Below, piece by piece: positions 1 through 8,364 of a stretch of DNA of 47,729 nt. The translations under genes were made by a program, and so were the position numbers. The notes beneath the pieces are model-generated. The model was not told the origin of the DNA, searched no databases, and saw only the letters and a program-made list of their open reading frames with translations. The stretch covers positions 1 to 47,729 of the forward strand of contig NZ_JAHYSG010000095.1 in the NCBI RefSeq assembly GCF_022095675.1, given 5' to 3'. The stretch's first letter is position 1. Every line of letters starts with the position of its first letter. The stretch is from Dactylosporangium sp. AC04546. GTDB taxonomy: Bacteria > Actinomycetota > Actinomycetes > Mycobacteriales > Micromonosporaceae.

Positions 1-93
1 GGTCAACTCCGCCAGCTTCCGGTGCTGCCCCCCACCCGACACAACCACCGCCGACGCATCAAACCCCTGCAACACCGCCGGCCTGCCAACCAT
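1..93 (-). CDS. Partial hypothetical ORF running off the left edge
   Basis: An open frame starts at an ATG at position 93 (complement) and stays open to base 1, giving 31 codons with no stop. A GTGGAG-like ribosome site lies about 8 bases upstream. The N-terminus reads MVGRPAVLQGFDASAVVV and then a glycine run. I do not recognise the family. It uses more T at third positions than its neighbours, so it could be chance or a different class of gene. It cannot be judged without the sequence to the left. Confidence 0.25.
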   Translation of the reverse strand, partial: MVGRPAVLQGFDASAVVVSGGGQHRKLAELT

Positions 94-184
94 CACGTCA
101 CTCCACGTCCACCGGAAAAAGGATGCCTCAATCTAGGGTCAAACCGGGCTTGTCTAGCATAGCAGCCCGGATATGTCTAGAAAG

Positions 185-192
185 AGTACACC
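185..192 (+). promoter_or_regulatory. RGTAYMCY motif, site 1
   Basis: The octamer AGTACACC lies in the AT-rich stretch AGAAAGAGTACACCCTTG between the left-edge ORF and the LLM pseudogene. It is a weaker match to the element seen in at least 15 other intergenic regions. Two direct copies of TGTCTAG flank the upstream part of this gap. No gene is clearly driven from it. Confidence 0.35.
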
Positions 193-252
193 CTTGTACC
201 CTTCAGATCCTGTGGGCCTGGGCAACCAGCACGGTCCGAGGGCCGGCAGCTC

Positions 253-944
253 TCAGGCGGCGAGCGCCTTCATCTGCTCGATGAGGTCCACCGCGCGCTG
301 GTCGCCGAGTGGAACCGGCGTCACCTGCAGGTCGGTCACGCCCGCTTCGCGGAAGGCCGCTATCCGCTCTGCCACGTAGCTGACGGGTCCACAGAGGTTG
401 CTCAGCGCCAGGTACTCGTCCGGCACCAGGGCAGCCGCCTCGTCCTTCTTGCCGGCACGGTACAGCTGCTGTATCTCGTCAGCCTCACGCTCGTAGCCGT
501 ACCGGCTCTGCACGTCCTTGTAGAAGTTCTTCGCCTTGGCGCCCATCCCGCCGACGTACAACGCGGTCGACGCCCGGGCCCGCTGCCGGACTGCAGCGAC
601 ATCGCTGTCCTCGCCGAGGGCCAGCAGGCCGCCGGCGGAGATCTGCAGTGGCCCGAGCGTCGCGTGGCGCCTGGACAGGCCGCGGCGGAGCGCGTCGCCC
701 CACACATCACTCGCCTTCTCTGGGACGAACATCGCCGGTAGCCAGCCGTCGGCGTACTCGGCGGTCATGGCTACGCTCCCGGTGACGAGCGACGCCACCC
801 AGATCGGGATGCGCGTACGGTGCGGTCGAAGCCGTATGCCTCCGGGACCCGGACCGCATCCAACCCGGCACGTTCGAAGTCCACGATCGAGGCGATCGCC
901 TCGCGAAAGCCACCGGCATAGCCGACAGTTGTGCTGATCCTCAT
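253..944 (-). pseudogene. LLM-class (F420-type) oxidoreductase with internal deletion and frameshift
   Basis: The start codon is ATG at 944, eight bases after the end of the SMP-30 gene, with GAGG upstream. The first ~40 codons read MRISTTVGYAGGFREAI and continue to VPEAYGFD, a typical N-terminus of actinobacterial F420-dependent LLM oxidoreductases. At about 812-822 the frame changes and the sequence resumes as IPIWVASLVTG, which in intact relatives lies well over 100 residues further on. The rest (ORF 253-798) is a good C-terminal half, ending in a region that includes LSNLCGP. The middle of the TIM barrel is therefore missing and the two ends are out of frame. It was probably the second gene of an operon with the SMP-30-like protein. 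Confidence 0.8.
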
Positions 945-953
945 CCGGGTGCC

Positions 954-2036
954 TCAGAGGCCCGGGATGGCAACCACCGAGACCGTGCAGTCCCCCGGCG
1001 GCGTGCCCACCATGATGTCGGTGATCATGAGAGCTGGCTCGCCGTCCAGGTGGCTCGGATAGACGACGTTGAGGTCGGCCGGCATACGCGTCGGCAGCCC
1101 GTCAGCCGTGATGAGTCCGTGTTCGCCATCGGCGGTGAACGCATGGATCTCGTTCTTCAACGGGGCCGTCGCGAACACCGTGCCGCGTCGGCTCACGCAC
1201 ACACCGTCCAGCTCACCCAGATCGCGCCACATCGGCGGCGGCTGCACGCCCGACTCGAAAGCGCTCATCGGGAGCCGATACACGCCGCCACCCACCGGGT
1301 CCAACGGAGAGCAACTGACAGCCCAGCACACGTTGTCGATGGGCGAGACGGCACAGCCGTTGACGTAGCCGGGCATCACCACTCGGGTCACCTGGTCAGC
1401 GGCGCCGGGTTCTTCGCGAACCAGCGGCCCCAGCGCGGCAGCCGGGATGCGGTAGACCGCGGGCGACACCGGAGGCGGGGCGGCCGGGTCAGTGGACGGA
1501 CTGGTGTGTGGGCAGTCCGTGACGTAGAAGTTGCCCGCCGCGTCTATGGCAAGGCCGTTGGGCATCTCAAGCGGCTCAAAGCGGTCGCCAATCGCCGATC
1601 CCGCCCACAACGGGATCCTGCCGCGGATCTCGCCGGTCATCGGGTCGAAGCCGAGCACGTGCGGTTGGACCTCGGCCGGCCCGGAACCGTCCGGACGGGC
1701 GACCGGCTTGCCGTCAGCGACGATGAACGCGGTGCCGCTGGGGAACGCCTCGGTGTCGGTGCGGAGGATGTCACAGCCGAGCGTGGTCGTCAGGCCCTCG
1801 ATCAACCTGCGTTCCTCAACAGTCACCCGACCGTCCCGGGTGACGCGCGCCCGCGTAACGAACGCCTCGCCTTCGAGGTAGACCAGGCCCTGGCCGTCAC
1901 GGAACCACGGGTAGCCGACGCCCAGCCGGCAGTTGCCGAACACGAAGGTCTCGCCGTCGTCGAGCATCTCGGCACTCTCAGGATTGGTGCAGCCCTCGAC
2001 GACTCCCACGAGCCTGCCCTTGAATCGGTCCGACAT
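954..2036 (-). CDS. SMP-30/gluconolactonase-like beta-propeller protein
   Basis: 360 residues from the ATG at 2036, chosen because AGGAG lies about 8 bases upstream; a longer open frame exists but overlaps the divergent gene. The sequence has the repeated beta-propeller pattern of SMP-30/strictosidine-synthase-like proteins, for example NGLAIDAAGNFYVTD near the middle and GYVNGCAVSP later. Members often hydrolyse lactones with a bound divalent metal; that role is inferred here. There is no signal peptide, so it is probably cytosolic. It is divergent from the acyl-CoA ligase with only 48 bases between starts, and the LLM pseudogene follows nine bases after its stop. In a cluster with a Baeyer-Villiger monooxygenase, ring-opening of a lactone is a plausible job. 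Confidence 0.8.
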   Translation of the reverse strand: MSDRFKGRLVGVVEGCTNPESAEMLDDGETFVFGNCRLGVGYPWFRDGQGLVYLEGEAFVTRARVTRDGRVTVEERRLIEGLTTTLGCDILRTDTEAFPSGTAFIVADGKPVARPDGSGPAEVQPHVLGFDPMTGEIRGRIPLWAGSAIGDRFEPLEMPNGLAIDAAGNFYVTDCPHTSPSTDPAAPPPVSPAVYRIPAAALGPLVREEPGAADQVTRVVMPGYVNGCAVSPIDNVCWAVSCSPLDPVGGGVYRLPMSAFESGVQPPPMWRDLGELDGVCVSRRGTVFATAPLKNEIHAFTADGEHGLITADGLPTRMPADLNVVYPSHLDGEPALMITDIMVGTPPGDCTVSVVAIPGL

Positions 2037-2070
2037 CAGGTTCTCCTTCTCTTCACCGAGCCAGGAATGG

Positions 2071-2078
2071 AGTATACT
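2071..2078 (+). promoter_or_regulatory. RGTAYMCY motif, site 2; -10 box of a leaderless mRNA
   Basis: The perfect palindrome AGTATACT lies in the 48-base gap between the divergent SMP-30 and acyl-CoA ligase genes. TATACT (2073-2078) is followed by exactly six bases and then the ligase ATG at 2085. That is where a transcription start would fall, and no ribosome site precedes the ATG. This suggests a leaderless transcript. One copy could control both divergent genes. Confidence 0.6.
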
Positions 2079-2084
2079 GATTTC

Positions 2085-3596
2085 ATGCAGCTGGACAAAG
2101 TCATCGACCAGGTTGCACACCTCGACACCGGCGCGCGAGCGCTGTGGTTCGAAGGCCGCTGGCACACCTGGGGTGAGGTCAACGCGCTGGGCGACGGGGT
2201 GATTGCACTGCTCGACCAGGCAGGCGTGCCCGAGGACCAGAGCATCGGGATCGCGCTTCGCAACGACCCGCTCTGCGTCGCCGTCATGCTCGCCGCATTC
2301 CGTGCACGGCGGCCCACCCTGACGTTCAGCCCGCTACTGCCGGACGCCGCCCTCGCCGAGGACGTCCGGAACAACAAGCCGGCCGTGCTCGTCGCGCTCG
2401 CGACGGACTGGGAGCGGCCGGGCTTGGTCGACGCCGTGCGCGACGTCGGCGCGGCGGGCATCCGGGCCGGCGACGTGAGCACGCTTGTCCCCACGACCGA
2501 GTATCGACGTCATGCGCCGCACTACACGGTGGCCAGCGGCACGGCGGCGACGATGCTGACAAGTGGGACAACCGGCTCACCGAAGCGCGTCTCGGTGACG
2601 CTGGACGGGCTTGCGCACGCGGTGCACAGCGCCACAAGGCATCACGAGGGTGAACGCGCCGATGCGCCGGTGCGATTGCGCGACGCCACGTCAATCATCG
2701 ACCTGCCGCTGTTCAACATCACGTCGTATCTCGACGTTGCCATGACGGCCGCGGCGGGCCGGCGGATCTGCCTGATGCGACGCTTCGAGCCGAGGGCGTG
2801 GGCCGAGGCGGTGCGCGACCACCGCGTCGTGGTGTCGTTGCTGGTGCCGACGGCCATGAAGATGGTGCTCGACACCGACATCCCGAAGGAGTGGCTGCAA
2901 AGCCTACGCGTTGTACGGTCGGGTTCAGCTCCTCTCGAACCCCAGCTCGCTGAGGCGTTCGAGGAGAAGTACGGCGTGCCGGTCATCGTGTCGTACGGCG
3001 CGACCGAGTTCTCCGGCGCACTCACGGGGCTGACCATGGCGGATCGGCGTGCCTGGGGCACCTCGAAGCGAGGCAGTGTCGGGCGCCCGCACCCCGGAGT
3101 CGAACTCCGCATCGTCGATCCCGAGAACGGCCATGACGTCGAGCCGGGCGCAGTCGGCGTACTGCTGGCCCGCGCACCGCAGATCGCCGGTGCACAGCAG
3201 GGTGAGTGGACAAGGACGAACGATCTCGCACGCATCGATGCAGACGGGTTCGTGTTCATCGAGGGACGCGTCGACGACGTGATCATTCGCGGTGGCTTCA
3301 AGGTCGACCCGCGGTCCGTTGCCGCGACGCTACGGCAGCACCCGGACGTGGTCGATGCCGCAGTCATCGCGCTGCCGGACGAGCGGCTCGGGCAGGTGCC
3401 AGGTGCTGCTGTCGTCCTCACCGCCGGCAAGCGGGATCAGCAGGAAGCCGCGTTGCAGGCTGAGCTTCAGGCATGGGTTCGTTCACACCTCGCGCCGTAT
3501 GCGGTGCCGGTTGTCATCCGCCCGGTGCCCGCGCTGCCACGCACGGCGACGATGAAGATCGCGCAGGCGGCGCTCGCCGAGCTGCTGCGCCGTTGA
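2085..3596 (+). CDS. AMP-forming acyl-CoA ligase (ANL superfamily)
   Basis: 503 residues from ATG 2085; the open frame extends upstream but only across the antisense of the SMP-30 gene. It adenylates a carboxylic acid and transfers it to CoA. Motifs in order: the phosphate loop TSGTTGSPK at about residues 158-167, YGATEFSG at about 303-310, the ND-L-ARIDADG hinge region near 378, RVDDVIIRGG near 394, and the C-terminal TATMKIAQ carrying the catalytic lysine near 489. All key elements are present. The substrate cannot be told from sequence. It appears monocistronic: a perfect hairpin follows the stop. No ribosome site precedes the ATG, which fits leaderless translation from site 2. Confidence 0.9.
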   Translation: MQLDKVIDQVAHLDTGARALWFEGRWHTWGEVNALGDGVIALLDQAGVPEDQSIGIALRNDPLCVAVMLAAFRARRPTLTFSPLLPDAALAEDVRNNKPAVLVALATDWERPGLVDAVRDVGAAGIRAGDVSTLVPTTEYRRHAPHYTVASGTAATMLTSGTTGSPKRVSVTLDGLAHAVHSATRHHEGERADAPVRLRDATSIIDLPLFNITSYLDVAMTAAAGRRICLMRRFEPRAWAEAVRDHRVVVSLLVPTAMKMVLDTDIPKEWLQSLRVVRSGSAPLEPQLAEAFEEKYGVPVIVSYGATEFSGALTGLTMADRRAWGTSKRGSVGRPHPGVELRIVDPENGHDVEPGAVGVLLARAPQIAGAQQGEWTRTNDLARIDADGFVFIEGRVDDVIIRGGFKVDPRSVAATLRQHPDVVDAAVIALPDERLGQVPGAAVVLTAGKRDQQEAALQAELQAWVRSHLAPYAVPVVIRPVPALPRTATMKIAQAALAELLRR

Positions 3597-3619
3597 GGAT
3601 TCGGATGCCCTGCCGAATC

Positions 3620-3647
3620 GACGGGTCCGCGAGCGTGCGGACCCGTC
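3620..3647. terminator. Bidirectional hairpin terminator
   Basis: An exact 11-base-pair stem (GACGGGTCCGC and its complement) with a six-base loop lies between the convergent acyl-CoA ligase and aldo/keto reductase genes. There is no clear T-run, as is common in actinomycetes. Confidence 0.75.
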
Positions 3648-3668
3648 CCGGTTCGTCACGCTGACGGG

Positions 3669-4622
3669 TCAGTACCGGGCGCCGACGACCTCGTCGGCGA
3701 CCCGGTCGAGAATCGCGACCTCGTCAGCGGCGAGCGTCACGTCGAGGGCGGCAACGTTCTGCTCGAGCCACCTGGCACGTTTGGTCCCCGGGATCGGTAC
3801 CACCGGGACTCCGAGCCGCCCGGACTGGGCATGTACCCAGGCAAGGGCGAGCTGCGCGGCCGTAATGCCCTTGCTCTCGGCGAGGGTGCGGACGACGTCG
3901 GCGATGCGCTGGTTGGCCCGTCCCGCCTCGCCGGCGAAGCGGGGGTAGCGACCACGAACGTCGGTCTCCCCCAAGCTGTCGGCGGTGACCGTACCGGTGA
4001 GGAAGCCTCGGCCCAGAGGCGAGTACGCCACCAGGCCGACGTGCAGTTCGCGCATCGCCTGCACGGCGGCGGTCTCAACATCGCGGGTCCACAGCGAGTA
4101 CTCACTTTGCACCACCGTGATCGGATGGACCGAGTACGCGCGACGCAACTGTTCCCCGTCGACTTCCGAGAGGCCCAGGAAGCGGACCTTGCCCTGCCGC
4201 ACGAGTTCGGCCATCGCACCGACGGTTTCCTCGATGGGGGTAGTCTGCGGCGGCCGGTGCAGGTAGTACACGTCGATCACGTCTACGCCCAGCCGCAACA
4301 ACGAGGATTCGCAGGATCGGAACACATAAGCCGGCTCGCCGCGCATCACCCGCCGGTCGTCGCCGGCGGAGCGGTCAATACCGAACTTCGTGGCCAGTTG
4401 CACCTCCTCACGGCGGCCGGCGATGGCGCGGCCGACCAACACCTCGTTGTGACCGGCACCGTAGATATCGGCGGTGTCCAGAAACGTGACGCCGAGGTCG
4501 AGGGCGCGCCGAACAGTAGCGATCGACGCGTCCCAGTCGGTTGGGCCATACACCCCGCTCATGCCCATGCAGCCCAGTCCCTGAGCTGAGACGGTCAGTC
4601 CATCCAGGACGGTCGTGCGCAC
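3669..4622 (-). CDS. Aldo/keto reductase
   Basis: 317 residues from a GTG at 4622 with GGAGGGAGG upstream. It is an NADPH-dependent carbonyl reductase of the AKR fold, length normal for the family. The catalytic tetrad is visible: Asp49 and Tyr54 in DTADIYGAG, Lys79 in ATKFG and His122 in YYLHRP. The C-terminal cofactor segment VPIPGTKR is also present. The nearest upstream gene is the cupin, 46 bases away on the same strand, so the two are probably co-transcribed. It likely interconverts a ketone or aldehyde and alcohol in the pathway; the substrate is unknown. Confidence 0.88.
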   Translation of the reverse strand: MRTTVLDGLTVSAQGLGCMGMSGVYGPTDWDASIATVRRALDLGVTFLDTADIYGAGHNEVLVGRAIAGRREEVQLATKFGIDRSAGDDRRVMRGEPAYVFRSCESSLLRLGVDVIDVYYLHRPPQTTPIEETVGAMAELVRQGKVRFLGLSEVDGEQLRRAYSVHPITVVQSEYSLWTRDVETAAVQAMRELHVGLVAYSPLGRGFLTGTVTADSLGETDVRGRYPRFAGEAGRANQRIADVVRTLAESKGITAAQLALAWVHAQSGRLGVPVVPIPGTKRARWLEQNVAALDVTLAADEVAILDRVADEVVGARY

Positions 4623-4668
4623 AGCAGTGCCTCCCTCCGTACTCCGAGCTCAAACGGCCCCGTAAGGG

Positions 4669-5223
4669 TCACTCCGGAATGGCCGACCGTGCTCCGATCA
4701 CCGAAACAGCGATTTTTGCCGGGCTGTCACTTCGGTTCCACCACGACTTGCGCGCACCGAGGATCACCAATGTGTCTCCGGCACGGAGCGTTCGTACCTC
4801 GCCGCTGTCCAGTTCCATTGTCACCTCCCCTTCCACGACAGCGAGAAACGAAATCGTCGCGGCCCTGTGTGACCGGGGCTGCCCGGGTGTCGCATCCTGG
4901 TACCACGGAGTCGACCCAACATCACCGGACCGCCACTCTTCGACCGGTTCTGCAGCATCAGCGGAGCCGGGCTCCAGAATGAAGACCCCGAAACTGAAGT
5001 GCCCCACCTCGGGCACGCAAGGCACGTCTTCCGGCGCGGGCTGGCCCGTCTGCGGCGAGACCTGAGTGCCCGCGTCCCCGCCCCAGAACCCACACCACCA
5101 ATGCCCTGGCAACGGGGGCAACGGGCGCGCTGCCAGCTCATCCGACCTGAAGGTGGATTCGCCGTCGCAAACGCGGGCGACAGTTCGGCCCACCTTCGGT
5201 GGATCCACGATCCCACTGGTCAT
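4669..5223 (-). CDS. Cupin-domain protein
   Basis: 184 residues from ATG 5223, chosen for GGAG nine bases upstream; ATG 5238 and a longer frame are possible. The C-terminal third carries a cupin barrel: AVVEGEVTMELDSGE, then a turn with LRAGDTLVI and GARKSWWNRS. The N-terminal part contains PLPGHWWCGFWGGD and HFSFGVFILEPGS. This resembles the small single-domain cupins found near catabolic genes, which may bind a metal or act as sensors. The usual two-histidine metal motif is not obvious, so catalysis is uncertain. It lies in line with the aldo/keto reductase and downstream of the GntR regulator, with a 491-base gap before that gene. Confidence 0.65.
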   Translation of the reverse strand: MTSGIVDPPKVGRTVARVCDGESTFRSDELAARPLPPLPGHWWCGFWGGDAGTQVSPQTGQPAPEDVPCVPEVGHFSFGVFILEPGSADAAEPVEEWRSGDVGSTPWYQDATPGQPRSHRAATISFLAVVEGEVTMELDSGEVRTLRAGDTLVILGARKSWWNRSDSPAKIAVSVIGARSAIPE

Positions 5224-5714
5224 CTCGTCACTCTCCATACACCACATCTGGGCGGCCGCTGCCGCGCAACGGGGAGAATCGGCGGATCCGGGAAGCGAAG
5301 CGCGGCTGATCACACGTCATCGCGGTCGCACCGTGCAGCGGCGGTACTGGTTCGCCGCTCGCCTTCTCCACTGAGCCGAACCCGCGAGACCGGATGGAAG
5401 GGCATTTCCGGCTACTCTATTATGGATCTGACGGATGTCAACTGGGCAGACAGCCTCGATCGTGACATTTCCGAATACTAAATTGCCATCGTCCGGTGCT
5501 GGCTCGGTTGGCCACCGAGGGGATCTTGGTCTACAGAGCCGGCGCCTCGGATGGCGAGACGCCCCGGGCACCCTGGTGCTCAGCGCAACGGATGGCCAGT
5601 CATACCGCCGTCCCCGCTCATCGGGCGGCAACCCGTGCTCCGGCGCATCGGCTACCGGCTCGGGGACCCCGTCAACGGACCATCACCGAGCGTGGCTCGG
5701 CTCCTTCGAACGTA
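5224..5714. other. 491-base gap without a convincing gene
   Basis: Only shadow frames are present here. It holds a motif copy at 5472-5479, probably the promoter region of the cupin and aldo/keto reductase genes. It also holds a 19-codon ORF at 5422-5481 (+, MDLTDVNWADSLDRDISEY) preceded by TACTCT. That peptide could be a severed gene start or chance. No hairpin terminator was spotted after the GntR gene. Confidence 0.5.
5472..5479 (-). promoter_or_regulatory. RGTAYMCY motif, site 3
   Basis: On the minus strand the context is CAATTTAGTATTCGGAAA. It is nearly the same as site 9 (CAATTAAGTATCCTGAAA), including the flanks. It lies about 250 bases upstream of the cupin gene and points toward it. 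Confidence 0.45.
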
Positions 5715-6512
5715 CTAGCCGGCGGCGGCAGCGAGTGCAGTCAGATGCTTCAACGTCCGATGCTGGGCCAGAGCCGCGTCACCGGCAATGATCGCGTCAG
5801 CGATCGCCTTGTGGGCTCGATGCGCCTCGTCGACTTCCTTCGCCGAGCCGGCGCTGCGAGCAGCCTTCTTGTCGAACATTGCGGTGGTGCCGAGGAACCG
5901 TGCCGCACTCAACTGCGTCAACACATTGATGAACAGATGCAGGGCCGGGTTACCACTCAGCTCGGCCACCATGACGTGGAAGTCGTGGATGGTGGCGTCC
6001 GACTCGCCACCCAGGAACGTGGACTCATGCGCCAGCCCATCACGGAGCTTGACGATCCCGGCTTCGTCGATGTGCTCCGCGGCGCTGCGGGCCGCCGCAA
6101 GCTCGAGCGCGATCCGGGCCTCAAAGAGATCCGGCACATTCACCTTGCGATAACGGAGGTAGACCGCGGCCGCGTGGGCCATCGCGTCGGGGTCGGGCTC
6201 GGCGACAACCAGGCCACCCCCAGGCCCCCGGCGCATATTCGCCACGTTGTGATGTTCGAGCAGGCGAACCGCTTCGCGAAACGCGGCCCGGCTCACGCCA
6301 TACTCGGCGACCAGGTCGGCCTCGGATCCGATGACCTCGCCGACCGGCCAGCCCATCTCGATGATTCGCATCTCGATCTTCTCGCACGTGAGCTCGGCGA
6401 GCTTCTTGTTCGGAGTCCCGTTCGACCCGGCCGGAGCAGCGTTCGGCTTGGTTGCACTCCGGTTGGTCCCGGCCGCCGATGGTGCGCGAACCTTCGCTGA
6501 TTTGCTCGTCAT
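5715..6512 (-). CDS. GntR-family transcriptional regulator, FadR/FCD type
   Basis: 265 residues from ATG 6512. Residues 1-36 are a basic, Ala/Pro/Ser/Thr-rich tail. Residues about 40-105 form a winged helix: SEADLVAEYGVSRAAFREAV is the helix-turn-helix and GPGGGLVV the wing. Residues about 125-260 form an FCD domain, whose ligand is often an acid or acyl-CoA. Asp128, His179, His234 and His256 match the Asp-His-His-His metal pattern of FCD proteins. It is the only transcription factor I can find in this window. It lies between the acyl-CoA carboxylase beta subunit and the cupin, all on the same strand. GntR-superfamily operators often have GT...AC half-sites, as does the repeated AGTATACT-like element here, so it is the prime candidate to bind it. 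That link is inference. Confidence 0.9.
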   Translation of the reverse strand: MTSKSAKVRAPSAAGTNRSATKPNAAPAGSNGTPNKKLAELTCEKIEMRIIEMGWPVGEVIGSEADLVAEYGVSRAAFREAVRLLEHHNVANMRRGPGGGLVVAEPDPDAMAHAAAVYLRYRKVNVPDLFEARIALELAAARSAAEHIDEAGIVKLRDGLAHESTFLGGESDATIHDFHVMVAELSGNPALHLFINVLTQLSAARFLGTTAMFDKKAARSAGSAKEVDEAHRAHKAIADAIIAGDAALAQHRTLKHLTALAAAAG

Positions 6513-6532
6513 CGCGTCGCTGCACTTTCCGG

Positions 6533-6540
6533 AGGATATT
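6533..6540 (-). promoter_or_regulatory. Weak motif copy upstream of the GntR gene
   Basis: AATATCCT on the minus strand, 20 bases upstream of the regulator's ATG. The right half matches the shared element and the left half does not. If real, it would allow autoregulation. Confidence 0.3.
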
Positions 6541-6747
6541 GCCGATTCTACATCTTGACGTTCCGGATGCGGTTTCCGAGCATAGCAGGCTGCCATCATC
6601 CTCGAGGGTGACCCCCGCTCCGGGCCGTTGCCCGCCGATCCTGGAACGCCGGGTGGCCGCTGCGGGGGGTCGACGTGCCACACCGCCTGACGACGTCTCC
6701 GCACGGCGCCGCGAAGCCACCGACGGCAGACATCAACCCTGGTTCAC

Positions 6748-8301
6748 CTATGGTCTTACTCCATAGCGCGGTTTGGGCCCCAACTCGTGCGCCAGCCGCG
6801 GGATGGCCGCTTCGAGGTACCGGATGAGCAGTGGTCGGGTGTCGCGCGGATCGATGAGATCTTCGATCCCGAAGGCCTCCGCGATCGGGAAGACGCTTTT
6901 CATCAGCATCAGGCGCGCCTCGATCTCCTGGCGCGCACGGTCGGGATCGGCAGCTCCGGCGATCAACCGTCGATAGGCGGTCTCCACACCCCCCTCGATC
7001 GGCAACGAGCCCCACTCACCGGAGGGCCAGCCCAATCGAAGGCCGAGACGTGCCGGCGTGCTGGTGGCAACGCCCGCCATTCCGTAACAACGACGCACGT
7101 GCACGGCCACTGATGGAACTGTGATCTGGTGCGCCAGCCAGAGGGTGCGCATCCCGGCCCGGAGGGTGCCGTCAGCCTCCGCCTCGGGCCCGACCATGAA
7201 GCCAGGAACGTCGACGAAGTGGATGAGCGGGATCCGGAACGTGTCGCACAGCTCCATGAAGTGCGTGGTCTTGTCGGCGCCGGCCGCGTCGACGGCTCCT
7301 GCCTGTACCAGCGGGTCGTTGGCGATGACGCCGACGACGTGACCGTTCATCCGGGCGAGGGCCGTGATGACGCACCGGCCGAAGTACGGTTTGACCTCGA
7401 AGATGGAGCCTTTGTCGACGACCAGCTCAATCAACCGGCGCATGTCGTAGCCCCGCCGCGACTCGCGCGGGACGATCGTCAGCAACTCCTCCTCGCGCCG
7501 GTCCGGGCGATCGTCGGGTTCCAGGTACGGGGGCAGTTCCCACACACTCTGCGGGAGGTAGGAGAGGAACGCGGCCATCTGGTCGAAGCAGTCCTGTTCG
7601 TCGACCGCCTCGTTGTCAGCGATGCCGCTGGTGTGGACGTGGACGCCCGTGCCGCCCAGCTGTTGCTTGGTCACCTCCGCTCCGATGGCCCGCTTGACGA
7701 TCGCCGGTCCAGCCGCGAAGAGTTCGGCGCCCTGCACCATGCAGGTCCAGTGGGTCAGCAGCGCGTATGCGGCGATTCCGCCGGCGACGGCGCCCATGAT
7801 GCCGCCGATCATGGGAACCTGTCCCAACAGCTCCAGCGGGTCGGACCAGTCCTTGCTGTTGGGAACGTACGAACGACCGAGACTCTCGATGGTTTGAATG
7901 CTGGCCCCGGCGCCGTCGAGGAACTGCACGAGCGGAATCCGGTACTCCTTGGCCATGGCAAACGCCATGTCGCGCTTGTTGCGACCGACGGATCCGCTGC
8001 CGGAGCCACCGCGCACGGTGAAGTCCTCGCCGGCTACCACGACGTCCCGCCCACCGATCGTGGCAAGCCCGGCCACATACGGGTCGGGCACGAAGGACGT
8101 CAACACGCCCTGCTCGTAGGTGCCGGTACCGACCAGCTGCCCGATCTCGACGAACGAGCCCGGGTCGACCAGTCCGTCGATCCGCTCCCTGACGGTCAGG
8201 CGCCCCATCGCATGTTGCCGTGCGATTCGGTCGGGACCGCCCATGCCCCTGGCCATCTCCCGCCGCTTGCGGATCCCGTCGATCTCCTTGTGCCAGCTCA
8301 T
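6748..8301 (-). CDS. Acyl-CoA carboxylase, carboxyltransferase (beta) subunit
   Basis: 517 residues from ATG 8301, a normal length for propionyl-, methylcrotonyl- or geranyl-CoA carboxylase beta subunits. The opening MSWHKEIDGIRKRRE and ARQHAMGRLTVRERI are classical. The N-terminal crotonase-like half has DFTVRGGSGSGSVGRNKR. The C-terminal half has GAVDAAGADKTTHF and FVDVPGFMVGPEAE, the oxyanion and acyl-CoA site. It would move CO2 from biotin to an acyl-CoA. The biotin-carrying alpha subunit is not beside it; one is encoded at 36965-38836. It follows the SDR gene by 63 bases, is probably in its operon, and has no strong ribosome site. Confidence 0.92.
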   Translation of the reverse strand: MSWHKEIDGIRKRREMARGMGGPDRIARQHAMGRLTVRERIDGLVDPGSFVEIGQLVGTGTYEQGVLTSFVPDPYVAGLATIGGRDVVVAGEDFTVRGGSGSGSVGRNKRDMAFAMAKEYRIPLVQFLDGAGASIQTIESLGRSYVPNSKDWSDPLELLGQVPMIGGIMGAVAGGIAAYALLTHWTCMVQGAELFAAGPAIVKRAIGAEVTKQQLGGTGVHVHTSGIADNEAVDEQDCFDQMAAFLSYLPQSVWELPPYLEPDDRPDRREEELLTIVPRESRRGYDMRRLIELVVDKGSIFEVKPYFGRCVITALARMNGHVVGVIANDPLVQAGAVDAAGADKTTHFMELCDTFRIPLIHFVDVPGFMVGPEAEADGTLRAGMRTLWLAHQITVPSVAVHVRRCYGMAGVATSTPARLGLRLGWPSGEWGSLPIEGGVETAYRRLIAGAADPDRARQEIEARLMLMKSVFPIAEAFGIEDLIDPRDTRPLLIRYLEAAIPRLAHELGPKPRYGVRP

Positions 8302-8344
8302 GACGCAGCCATTCTGTTGCCGGATTACGCGGTCCTGTCAGGTC

Positions 8345-8364
8345 TGGACTGGACTGGACTGGAC
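8345..8364. repeat. Pentanucleotide tandem repeat (TGGAC)x4
   Basis: Four exact copies of TGGAC lie immediately next to the stop codon of the SDR gene, in the 63-base spacer before the carboxylase gene. It is prone to slippage, but its position after the stop means a change in copy number would alter only spacing. Confidence 0.9.

Noticed and set aside
1050..2084. Long open frame upstream of the acyl-CoA ligase ATG (would give an 848-residue protein)
   Set aside because: It is the antisense of the SMP-30-like gene with no family resemblance; the ligase fold begins at ATG 2085 beside the motif.
5422..5481. 19-codon frame MDLTDVNWADSLDRDISEY after TACTCT
   Set aside because: It could be a broken gene start, but the TACTCT box is only three bases from the ATG and the peptide has no clear match, so chance is as likely.
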